Source: Mediterranea sp. An20
Lineage (GTDB): Bacteria; Bacteroidota; Bacteroidia; Bacteroidales; Bacteroidaceae
DNA: 58,428 nucleotides
Reading direction: 5' to 3'
Assembly: GCF_002160055.1 (NCBI RefSeq)
Contig: NZ_NFJV01000026.1
Location: 1-58,428 of the forward strand
Below the pieces are notes generated by a model. That model searched no databases and was not told where the DNA came from. It saw only the letters and a list, made by a program, of their open reading frames with translations. Position numbers and translations under genes: made by a program. Position 1 is the stretch's first letter. Each line of letters starts with the position of its first letter. Shown here one piece after another: positions 34,998 through 43,298 of the stretch.

Positions 34998-36656
34998 ATG
35001 ATGACAGCAGATAAAATAAAGGAACTGATAGAGGGGCTTTACGGAGTTAGCCTTGTTGATGATTTTACCATTAATGAGGCTGGCTCGTTGAAAGGTCGTA
35101 TTGCAGTGGCTACAGGGCAAGACAGTGCTGATTTGGAATGGGATGTAGAGATTAGCCCTACCTATCCGTTTAAAGTAATGGGTAGGGAACCTATCTATTT
35201 TCAAAATAAGAATCTGCTGAACTATCCGCACATTATGCAAGGCGGTAATCTGTGTATGCATTCTGCGGAATATGAGAATACTGAGAGACAGTTCGTGAAC
35301 GACTTGGAACAGTTAAAGGAATGGGTAGAAAAATACTATGTAAAAATGGAGAAAGATGCACACTATGAACATCTGGTAGTAAACCATCATCTGATTTGCG
35401 GACAGTATTATACTTTTTGCTTCGCAGAAACCAAAGAAGACTTTGCAGAAGGAGACTATGGAGTGGTACACTATGCAGTGTTGCCAACAGGCTGGAAAAA
35501 TGACAGCCCTGTCAGCAACTATATGGCACAGAAGTTTGTGTCGTGCGCACAGGTGAAGAAAAGAGAGTTGTTCTGTAAGATTAGTAAGTCCTACCAAAAA
35601 TTAAAGTCATTTGACGGTGTATATTGCCTGCTGAACGGCATCCCATCGGTGCATAACAAGTTTATTGTTGAGGATTACGATTCTATCAAAGGATTGTTCT
35701 CGCAGAGTCAGAAAAACTATATCCATAGTTTTGTTGCATTGCATAAAAACAAGTATAATTCCTTCCCACTGTTCTGTGGATATAGAATTCCCGGAGGCGG
35801 TGTCTATTGGCAGGCAATGATGCTTTTCATGGATGATTTGCCAATAGAACCCGTGCGGGTGGGCACTGGTAAAAACAGACTTTGGTTTACTGATTTTAAG
35901 CAGGGACTAATACAATGGGCAGAAACTGTGGATATTTCATATAAGTATTTCTTCGGGCGTGGAGCCATGCCCGAAGAACTGGCTAACAAGAAAATACTAA
36001 TTATGGGGGTTGGAGCTATAGGAAGTATTGTGGCTGAGACCCTAACAAGATGTGGTGCGAAAATCCTAACTCTCTATGATATAGATAATAAGGAACCTGG
36101 TAATGTTTGTCGGTCTGCCTATTCTTTTTATAGTGGCATAACAGAGAAAACTTTGGATATGGAGAACTTACTGACGCAGATTTCGCCTCATGTTGAATGT
36201 ACCAGCTTGAAATCCATCGTTGACTTGGTGGTAAAAACATACTCGGCAGGACATGAAAACAAAAGTGCTCTTGCAAAGTTGTTTGACGAATTTGATGTAA
36301 TATTTGATTGTACTACAGATAATCAGTTGATGCGGATTATGGATTCTACGGGGACGAAAGCCCAGTTGGTTAATCTCTCAATCACCAATCACGCACAAGA
36401 TTTGATATGTGCCTTTTCACCTAATGTGGCAGAGGCTGTTTTGTTGATATATGGCTTGCTTAAGCGCAACACGGAAACCGACATGTATAACCCTACGGGT
36501 TGTTGGAATCCGACCTTTAAGGCTTCGTATAACGATATAGAATGCAAGGTGCAGGTCGCCCTGAAGCATATTATCAGGATGTTAAGTAAGCTAGAGCCCT
36601 TAAGCAATTTTTATATAACAGAAGACGATTTGAATTTAAAGATAAATAGGCTATGA
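34998..36656 (+). CDS. cap2: CBASS Cap2: fused E2-E1 ubiquitin-like ligase
   Basis: 552 residues. The N-terminal E2-like domain (about 1-115) has the active cysteine in GGNLCMHSA (C86). A middle segment is followed by a ThiF/E1 adenylation domain from about 332: GVGAIGS (337-343) binds ATP, LYDIDNKEPGNVCRS supplies the Asp and Arg, and a candidate E1 cysteine is in PTGCWNPTF (C502). Cap2 activates the C-terminal Gly of the CD-NTase and conjugates it, which primes signal synthesis. It overlaps the Cap3 gene by 4 bases (ATGA), so the two are translated together. Confidence 0.92.
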   Translation: MMTADKIKELIEGLYGVSLVDDFTINEAGSLKGRIAVATGQDSADLEWDVEISPTYPFKVMGREPIYFQNKNLLNYPHIMQGGNLCMHSAEYENTERQFVNDLEQLKEWVEKYYVKMEKDAHYEHLVVNHHLICGQYYTFCFAETKEDFAEGDYGVVHYAVLPTGWKNDSPVSNYMAQKFVSCAQVKKRELFCKISKSYQKLKSFDGVYCLLNGIPSVHNKFIVEDYDSIKGLFSQSQKNYIHSFVALHKNKYNSFPLFCGYRIPGGGVYWQAMMLFMDDLPIEPVRVGTGKNRLWFTDFKQGLIQWAETVDISYKYFFGRGAMPEELANKKILIMGVGAIGSIVAETLTRCGAKILTLYDIDNKEPGNVCRSAYSFYSGITEKTLDMENLLTQISPHVECTSLKSIVDLVVKTYSAGHENKSALAKLFDEFDVIFDCTTDNQLMRIMDSTGTKAQLVNLSITNHAQDLICAFSPNVAEAVLLIYGLLKRNTETDMYNPTGCWNPTFKASYNDIECKVQVALKHIIRMLSKLEPLSNFYITEDDLNLKINRL

Positions 36657-37912
36657 AGTATTATCTGGCTGGTTATGATTTGTATATAGAGATACAAGCC
36701 TCTGTGTTCAACCAAATACAGTTGCAGGCCGAGGCTGAGTATCCTAATGAGAACGGAGGGATGCTCGCAGGACGATATTCCGTAGATAGGCATACGGTGT
36801 ATATAGAAAAGGTAGTAGTGCCAGTGGAGAAATTGACTAGCAGGACAACATTTAAGCGTAAAGCCAAGGGGTTGGAAAAAGTATGGGAACAATTGGTCAA
36901 GGATGGGTTACGATATGTGGGCGAATGGCATAGCCATCCAAATGGTTCCACCCAATATAGCAATACGGACTTGACGGCTATGGTAGATATTGAGAAGGAA
37001 GTGACCATTGCTAATCCATTACTACTGATAGTTGGTGTAAGAGGTGACGGACTTAGTGCCCATACATTTTATTGTTATAAGAATAATAAGTTGTTAAAAT
37101 ACAAGAAGATGATAGATTTAAGAAATTTATTTCATGGTTTGCAAGAACAAATGTTAACCAGTCTGAATGTAAATAGGATGTTTATAGGACACCCTGGTAG
37201 TAAGGGGGACGCCACGGAACAACATTGGATAGAATTTCTACGAGCCTATCTTCCTGAGAGGTATAAGGTGGATAAGGCTATCGTGATAGATTCGACGGGC
37301 AATGTTAGCGAACAGATGGACGTAGTCATTTATGACGCAATTTACACCCCCTTCATATTCAAACAGGATGGTTTCATGTATATACCTGCGGAAAGCGTAT
37401 ATGCTGTGTTTGAGGTGAAGCAGGATGTGAAAGGATATATAGAATACGCCGCCAAGAAAATTGAGAGCGTACGTAAACTGAAACGAACAAGTATTAGTAT
37501 GGTTGCCTCAGGAATAACTAAGCCTGCTCGACCATTAACTAAGATAATAGGTGGTATTTTGACTACAACAAGTTCGTATAAAGAGAACGATAGGGTAATA
37601 AAACAGTTAGAGGAACTAAAAGGCTTACAGACGTTGGATTTGGGATGCCTCTGTGATGCGGGTAGTTTTTATGTTGATTACAAAGAAACTGTACCTAAAG
37701 ATATAGACCCAATTACGGATAACTGTAAATATATCGAACAAGTATATGAGAGCCGCGAAGTAAAAGAAATTGAGTTTAGCAACAAGGAGGTGTCTTTATT
37801 CACTTTTTTCCTTCAGCTTGTGAGCTATTTAAAATCCATTGGTACTGTTGCTGCAATAGATATCAATGCATATCTGAAGGCTATTAATGCAAAAATCGAC
37901 GAAGATATTTAA
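36653..37912 (+). CDS. Cap3-type JAMM peptidase fused to a PD-(D/E)XK-like (DUF6602) domain
   Basis: Residues 1-150 form a JAB/JAMM domain with E33 in ENGGM and the full zinc motif HSHPNGSTQYSNTD (H93, H95, S103, D106). In type II CBASS, Cap3 removes CD-NTase from its targets. Usual Cap3 proteins end there (about 150-180 residues). Here a second domain of about 240 residues follows: QMDVVIYD (D223), then PAESVYAVFEVKQDV (E254-V-K256), an arrangement like PD-(D/E)XK nucleases and matching DUF6602. The tail is helical with a hydrophobic stretch near 381-400. No separate effector gene exists in the CBASS part, so this domain is the best candidate for one. Confidence is high in the JAMM call and moderate in the nuclease call. 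Confidence 0.8.
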   Translation: MKYYLAGYDLYIEIQASVFNQIQLQAEAEYPNENGGMLAGRYSVDRHTVYIEKVVVPVEKLTSRTTFKRKAKGLEKVWEQLVKDGLRYVGEWHSHPNGSTQYSNTDLTAMVDIEKEVTIANPLLLIVGVRGDGLSAHTFYCYKNNKLLKYKKMIDLRNLFHGLQEQMLTSLNVNRMFIGHPGSKGDATEQHWIEFLRAYLPERYKVDKAIVIDSTGNVSEQMDVVIYDAIYTPFIFKQDGFMYIPAESVYAVFEVKQDVKGYIEYAAKKIESVRKLKRTSISMVASGITKPARPLTKIIGGILTTTSSYKENDRVIKQLEELKGLQTLDLGCLCDAGSFYVDYKETVPKDIDPITDNCKYIEQVYESREVKEIEFSNKEVSLFTFFLQLVSYLKSIGTVAAIDINAYLKAINAKIDEDI

Positions 37913-37976
37913 AGTAAAGGTGATAGATTTGTGAACTGCTACAATAATTAGACTTTGCTTCAGAAACATAGATAGA

Positions 37977-38006
37977 AAGGGTAGAAATTTGGGCAATTCT
38001 ACCCTT
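37977..38006. terminator. terminator after the CBASS operon
   Basis: AAGGGTAGAA pairs with TTCTACCCTT, 10 bases, loop of 10, then AATTTG. It lies between the convergent CBASS operon and helicase-methyltransferase gene and can serve both. Confidence 0.75.
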
Positions 38007-38072
38007 AATTTGTTACATTAGCTTGGCTTCTCAATAAATGCTATTCGTTAGATGGTATTTCAGTTATGGATA

Positions 38073-41000
38073 TCAGTTATTTTTGGTAGAAAGTACTTCT
38101 TTTATATACTGTTGCTGTGCGTCATCTATCCCGAACAGCTTGTATAACTGTCCATTAACATCTCCATTATAATCTATCAAACCATTATTATCGGTATAAT
38201 ACAATAAATCAGGAACTTTTTTGGCTAAGGATGTCAGTGATTCATCTGTCATCAAAAAAGCAAACAGTATTATCTCACTTGTTGCATACTTGAAGAAATT
38301 ACGTGCTTCATTTTCGGTTTCAAAAGTTTTCAAGGCTACTCGTGAACGTCCAAACGCACTATGGTTGTCCATTACGGCTATTTGATTACTTCGTTTTTGT
38401 CCTCCGGCATTCGCACTTGAAACAATGACTTTCCAGCGTCCTAAATATTCTGTTCCCGAAGAAATGACATTCTTATTTGCTATATACCAACGCGCACGAC
38501 CACTTTTCCCTGCCTTATCATTGGTAAATAGCTTTATTTCCGTATCTGGATTGAAATAATCTCCATCGTTATATTCCCTGACAAGAGAAGGATTCTTTTC
38601 AACAAAATCGCTTTCAATGCCAAATAAACTACGAGGAAGAACAGAGTCATGCAAACATCCATATTCCTTAATAGCCTTATCCAATTCCCTGACAATCTCA
38701 TCGTCATTAGGATTGAGTGGGAACAAGTTCTCCCCCGGATTATCTGCATGTATGGATATAACCTTACTTTCTTTTGAATAACGATATGTAAAGCCTTTTT
38801 CTGTCTTACCCATATCTTTTAGCACGATGGAAAGTCCGTCCGCGATAGCAACATCCTTGAATACATCTGTAGAACATGGGAAAAACTCCAACATCATTAA
38901 ATGACAATCATTTATCTGCGCCATTCCAAACTTTTCAAGTCCTTTTCCTGAACGATGAATCCATCTTGCGCCGGGATAGATTAAGGATGTATATTTTCCA
39001 AGTCTTTCGCTAATCATTTGAAAATATTGGAAAATACTAATGCTTACTTTTTGACCATTAGAACTCTCTTTCTGTTCCACAACTTCTTGATATGGTGGAT
39101 TTCCCACTACTGCATTGAATTTCATATTGTTTCCAGCTAAATCATGTACCTTTTTGATGAAAAGTTCCGGTTGGTTCTTAATTTTGTTGATAAGGTCATC
39201 TGGTGCATACATATTTGTCTTTGTTCCGCGAAAGCCCACGAGTGTCCGCTTAGTAATACTTTTCGCCATCGGCGTCTTGCAGACCACGAAAATATTTTCC
39301 GCCACAACCTTATCCCACACCGCCTGCTGTTCCTCCAATGTGTCGGCAGAAATGGTACTGTCCTTCAGCCGGGAGCGGTAAATGCTGTAAGCCATATAAA
39401 GCGGATACAAGCCCGACTTGGAATTGATTTCAAGAATACGGCTGTCAGACGTGAACACTTCTTCCGTTACCTTGCCGTGTTCGATGAAGCGCGGCTCGTC
39501 AATGGTATGCTCATAATCCTTGTCAAAAAAGCAGTAGCCACCCAAACAGTCGCCCAAGTGCATGTTTACCACACGCCACGGGGTAAGCACTGTTTCCTTG
39601 TCGGGATTGCGGAACGTGCTGAAGATATCCGTGATACGCCCGATGCGTTCTTCCACACCCAGTTTGTCAGCGGCTTTCGCCATCGCACGGATACGCTTGC
39701 CTGCGGCGCGGAAGATGTCCGGGTCGTAGTATTTCTTGAAAGCATTGAACTTCTGCTTGCTCACCCCTTTGGGCATGAATTCCTCCCACGAGCGTGGGTC
39801 TATCTTCTCGGCGAAGTTGTCAATGGTGATTTCCTCGTCTTCGTTATCCAATTCCGCACCGTAGATGAGCAGGGGCATGCGGATGGATATGCCACGGAGG
39901 ATGGAGATAGCCGCCTCGCGGTTCTTCGTCTTCTTTTTCAGTTCCTCCAGCCTGCGCTTCTCCTCCTCGGTCAGTTCCTTCTTAGGCTTTTTCTCCAGCT
40001 TTTCCTTTTCCTCGTATTCCTCTCCCGTCAACCCTTGGTTGTTGATGTCCACCTGATTGGTCTTGGGCATAGCCTTGGTCTGACCAATAATCTTTTTCAG
40101 GTCATCAAACTCCTGCAACTCCAAATCGCCCAGTTTCAATAACTCATCATTGTAGAGGCTGTTGTCCTCGAATCCGTTGCGCACCACACGCTCCACATAG
40201 ACCTTCTTCAACTGCTCCAGCATACGCGGCACGTCGAACTTGTCCATACGCGAGCCTTCGATGGAAATAACCGGGCAGAAGTTGAGGAAGTCGCCCATCG
40301 TCTTGCGGTCGTCCTGCGAGGTCTTGCCTGCCTTGGCGGAAATCTTCGCGGTCTCGGCAAGGACTTTCAGCGTGCGGTCCGGCGCGAAGTCGAACACGTA
40401 GCATTGTTCCTTCACCCGTCCGTTGATGGTGGCAGGTGTCTGCACACGAAAGATAGTCTGCATATAGCTGGATGCCGCCGTGTTATATGAGCCTGAGAGC
40501 ATGAACACGGCCGTCCATGCCGGAACGCTAACTCCCGTAGTCAGGCGTCCGCAGGACAGGGTGATGGTGCGTGTCTCGTCCGGGTCTTTCCCGATAGCCT
40601 CATTTACCATTTCAAGCGCACCGCGGTTTTCCTCGTCCTCGTCGCCGTCACCCGCCACGTTTACGATGTGGAAATGCTGGAACACGGGATGCCACTGCAA
40701 CAACGCACTCAACGCCTTTGCCTCCTTCACGCCCGGCACCATCCACAGCGTATGGCGGAAAACATTGCGGTATTCCTCGCTGGCGAAAGGATAACAACTT
40801 TCCTTGTCCTCCTTGGTAAGCAGGTTGAGGAAAGCGGAAACGTCACGCTCATGGATAAAGCCGCCGTCCTTGCCCACACGGAAAAACTCGCGGAAATTGA
40901 AAGCCACGTCCTCATCGACAAACTCTTTCAGCAAACGTCCGAGGTCGTAAGTGTAGATGTTCATGGCAGGCAACGCCACATACGGGTTCGGGTCGCCGAA

Positions 41001-42047
41001 GTGGGTCTTGTCCCATTCGCATTTGGCACGCTGCTCCATCACGTAGTCCCACGTGTAGATTTCGTTCTCCTTGAAATCGTCTAAGAGATTGAACGGCGTA
41101 CCAGACAACCGTAAAACTTTTGTATCCTCCTTGACCAACTCAGCCATTACAGCCTTGCCGAGTTCGGTCTGCGTTCCCTCGTGCGCTTCGTCAACAATGA
41201 TTAAGTCCCAAGGCGTAGCGAATACCTCATTATTTTTGTCGAAGTTGCCGCCAACGAGCTCCGACCCGCGCAAGTCCTGCATGGAGGCGAAATAGACATA
41301 ATGCAGTCCGTCAGCCTTTGCCCTGCGTTCAAGGCTTTCATGGCTCTCGCCGTTGTTCTTAGAGCCGTAGGCAAAATCAGTACGGTCGTAAAATATCTTG
41401 CCGAAGTCCTCGAACCATCCGCTGTCCACCACGGGGCGGTGGGTCAGGATGAGCGTCCGCTTGAAATCCATGTCCTTGACCACTTGTAGGGCGGAAAGGG
41501 TCTTGCCGAAACGCATCTTGGCGTTCCAGAGCATCTGGTTGCCTTTCCTGAACTGCCTTTCCGTCTTCTCAATGGCTTCCCTCTGTTCGGGGCGGAACAC
41601 AATGGGGCTGCGCCCGTTTATTACCTCTCCCGGCGACAGGGATTCCTTGCCCTCCTTGACGGCTACAATGGCATGTTTTACCACATCAAGCGTAGTCACG
41701 AACCACTCGTTAGCCTTGTTCTCCTTGTCAAACACTTTCCTTTTCACGCCGGAACGCTCCAGCACGGTATGCACCTCCTTGTCGTTGAACGAGCGCAAGC
41801 CGCCACGGTTGTACAGCGTCAGTTCGGTATGCAACAGGTCGTAGCGTATGCCTGCGGTCTGCGTGTATTGGTTGATGCGTTTCCTTGCCGCCTCGTTCAG
41901 CGGCTTGCTGTTCGGTGCCAGCCCAATGACGCTCTCATCGTCACAGGTAGCCTCGCCTATCTTCAGGCAACCTTCGTGTGCAGCATCGTTGATGCGGAAC
42001 ACGTATATCAGCTTCAGTTTAAGGGAAGAAAAGTATTTCATGGGCAT
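38073..42047 (-). CDS. GIY-YIG nuclease / SF2 helicase / Eco57I-like methyltransferase fusion
   Basis: 1324 residues. The N terminus (about 8-125) looks like a GIY-YIG nuclease: IYVFRIND, GCLKIGEAT, the Arg of AARKRINQYTQ, the Glu of FNDKEVHTVLE and the Asn of NEWF. The helicase follows: NAKMRFGKT (Walker A, about 180), IVDEAHEGT (about 283), LSGTPFNL, and a C-terminal motor ending in QTIFRVQTPA. A charged coiled-coil linker (about 675-720) is lysine/glutamate-rich. The methyltransferase has SAM motif LEINSKSGLYPLY (about 872) and GNPPYQEV (about 984), then an A+T-rich recognition-like C-terminal region. All restriction and modification functions could thus lie on one chain. Its start lies directly after the stop of the next gene upstream. 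Confidence 0.82.
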   Translation of the reverse strand: MPMKYFSSLKLKLIYVFRINDAAHEGCLKIGEATCDDESVIGLAPNSKPLNEAARKRINQYTQTAGIRYDLLHTELTLYNRGGLRSFNDKEVHTVLERSGVKRKVFDKENKANEWFVTTLDVVKHAIVAVKEGKESLSPGEVINGRSPIVFRPEQREAIEKTERQFRKGNQMLWNAKMRFGKTLSALQVVKDMDFKRTLILTHRPVVDSGWFEDFGKIFYDRTDFAYGSKNNGESHESLERRAKADGLHYVYFASMQDLRGSELVGGNFDKNNEVFATPWDLIIVDEAHEGTQTELGKAVMAELVKEDTKVLRLSGTPFNLLDDFKENEIYTWDYVMEQRAKCEWDKTHFGDPNPYVALPAMNIYTYDLGRLLKEFVDEDVAFNFREFFRVGKDGGFIHERDVSAFLNLLTKEDKESCYPFASEEYRNVFRHTLWMVPGVKEAKALSALLQWHPVFQHFHIVNVAGDGDEDEENRGALEMVNEAIGKDPDETRTITLSCGRLTTGVSVPAWTAVFMLSGSYNTAASSYMQTIFRVQTPATINGRVKEQCYVFDFAPDRTLKVLAETAKISAKAGKTSQDDRKTMGDFLNFCPVISIEGSRMDKFDVPRMLEQLKKVYVERVVRNGFEDNSLYNDELLKLGDLELQEFDDLKKIIGQTKAMPKTNQVDINNQGLTGEEYEEKEKLEKKPKKELTEEEKRRLEELKKKTKNREAAISILRGISIRMPLLIYGAELDNEDEEITIDNFAEKIDPRSWEEFMPKGVSKQKFNAFKKYYDPDIFRAAGKRIRAMAKAADKLGVEERIGRITDIFSTFRNPDKETVLTPWRVVNMHLGDCLGGYCFFDKDYEHTIDEPRFIEHGKVTEEVFTSDSRILEINSKSGLYPLYMAYSIYRSRLKDSTISADTLEEQQAVWDKVVAENIFVVCKTPMAKSITKRTLVGFRGTKTNMYAPDDLINKIKNQPELFIKKVHDLAGNNMKFNAVVGNPPYQEVVEQKESSNGQKVSISIFQYFQMISERLGKYTSLIYPGARWIHRSGKGLEKFGMAQINDCHLMMLEFFPCSTDVFKDVAIADGLSIVLKDMGKTEKGFTYRYSKESKVISIHADNPGENLFPLNPNDDEIVRELDKAIKEYGCLHDSVLPRSLFGIESDFVEKNPSLVREYNDGDYFNPDTEIKLFTNDKAGKSGRARWYIANKNVISSGTEYLGRWKVIVSSANAGGQKRSNQIAVMDNHSAFGRSRVALKTFETENEARNFFKYATSEIILFAFLMTDESLTSLAKKVPDLLYYTDNNGLIDYNGDVNGQLYKLFGIDDAQQQYIKEVLSTKNN

Positions 42048-43067
42048 TCATTTTAGGAGGTCGATAAAACGTATGCGCTTGCCTTTACGCCCGGTCTGTG
42101 GGTCTTTGGAGCGCCAGTCCTTTATGAGGCAGTAAGTGCCGTTGTGCTTGTAAATGTTGTCCGTCTTGCATCCCTCGCAAGGTGTGACGACTTTCGTATT
42201 CTCACCGAAAAGCGACATTTCTGTATGCACCTTGTCGTGGCAACTGTCAGGCACGACTCCTTTCAGTCCGTCCATCTGCCATACGTTCCACGAAATGATG
42301 TAGGCGATGTAGTTGACGGACTTCGCCAACGGGTCTTTCCCGAATTTGGCACGGTAGTATTCGACAAAAGAGGCGAGCATGGATTCACGGGCAATAAGCA
42401 GGCTGTCGCCTTGCCATTCGTAGGCATATATGCTCTTGTAGGCTTCCTGCGCGGCTTCCAGCCATTCGCCGGAAGTCCCGGTGTTCTCGCTGGCGACGCG
42501 CAGTTTACGGTCAAGCAGTCCGATACGGTCGGCAAGCGGAACAACTGCGCCTGTGGTGGTGTCATAGCGGCTGACGATATAGGGTGCTTCGCCGCAGGTG
42601 ATTTCAAGACGTGTGTCACGGACATAATCCTTCCATGCCTTTCCTTCGGGGAAAGAGATTCTTTCAGGATTCGTTTTCCAGCCGTGCGTGCCGTCCTCTG
42701 ACGTGTATTCCGTATTGAACACGCCTTTCCTGCCAAACCACGCCTCGTCAATGAGGTTGTTCTGCGCGTTGCACACCCACGCAGGGGTGAACACCTCCGC
42801 CATGTCACGGACACGCGCCGACTGGGTGTCCTTATGCTTCAGGACACGGGGCATGATTACCTGACCGTTATCACCCGTGATGAGTTCGGGCAATATCGGG
42901 TCATGGTAGCCATACCCTTTGCCAAGGTGTTCATAGTCGGAAGTCGCCCAGAATATGTTGCACACGGCATCGCCCCTGCTCGTCGTATGGTCTTTGAGCA
43001 GGGTGGACAGCAATCCGGGGGAATCCTGCAAGATGCTGTTCTCCAATATGTCGGCTGTTTCAGGCAT
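42048..43067 (-). CDS. restriction-modification subunit M-like partner of the fusion helicase
   Basis: 339 residues. EVFTPAWVCNAQNNLID resembles methyltransferase motif X (F.TP), and LEITCGEAPYIVSRYD a degenerate SAM motif I. No NPPY/DPPY catalytic motif is present, so it is probably an accessory or recognition subunit rather than an active enzyme. A CEGC pair near the C terminus (about residue 298) may bind zinc. It is the first gene of the two-gene operon and lies 26 bases from the inner inverted repeat of the proposed promoter switch. Confidence 0.68.
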   Translation of the reverse strand: MPETADILENSILQDSPGLLSTLLKDHTTSRGDAVCNIFWATSDYEHLGKGYGYHDPILPELITGDNGQVIMPRVLKHKDTQSARVRDMAEVFTPAWVCNAQNNLIDEAWFGRKGVFNTEYTSEDGTHGWKTNPERISFPEGKAWKDYVRDTRLEITCGEAPYIVSRYDTTTGAVVPLADRIGLLDRKLRVASENTGTSGEWLEAAQEAYKSIYAYEWQGDSLLIARESMLASFVEYYRAKFGKDPLAKSVNYIAYIISWNVWQMDGLKGVVPDSCHDKVHTEMSLFGENTKVVTPCEGCKTDNIYKHNGTYCLIKDWRSKDPQTGRKGKRIRFIDLLK

Positions 43068-43092
43068 GTTGATACACTCATGTTAAAGTGTA

Positions 43093-43266
43093 TCTCCTGA
43101 CGGGAGAGCATAATGCCTGATAATCAAACCGTTTATTTCTCATTTGTAAAACAACAGCCGTTTCAATGCTGCTTTAATGCTTGTTTGACGCATTTTTATG
43201 GAGTGCAAATTGCCCGTTTTTCACAAAAATGTGTAATTTTGCATCCGATAGTGTATCTCCCGTCAG
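43093..43266. promoter_or_regulatory. candidate invertible promoter of the E2 restriction operon
   Basis: CTGACGGGAGA at 43097-43107 is repeated in inverse at 43256-43266, and the inner copy sits in the palindrome TCTCCTGACGGGAGA (43093-43107). The segment between contains TAATTTTG at 43234-43241, a -7 box on the plus strand that points away from the operon starting at 43067. No CAAAnnTA (a -7 box facing the operon) is present between 43068 and 43255. A direct repeat AGTGTATCTCC also occurs at 43087 and 43250. The recombinase gene ends 33 bases away. Confidence 0.65.
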
Positions 43267-43298
43267 AAGCACCCCCATTATTCCCAAACAATTTCCGA

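Noticed and set aside
39144..40142. Long plus-strand open frame inside the GIY-YIG-helicase-methyltransferase gene
   Set aside because: It is antisense to a gene with complete motifs, in G+C-rich coding DNA, and its translation has no recognisable domain. The same applies to 17040-17891, 19653-20555, 43551-44363 and 55313-56269.
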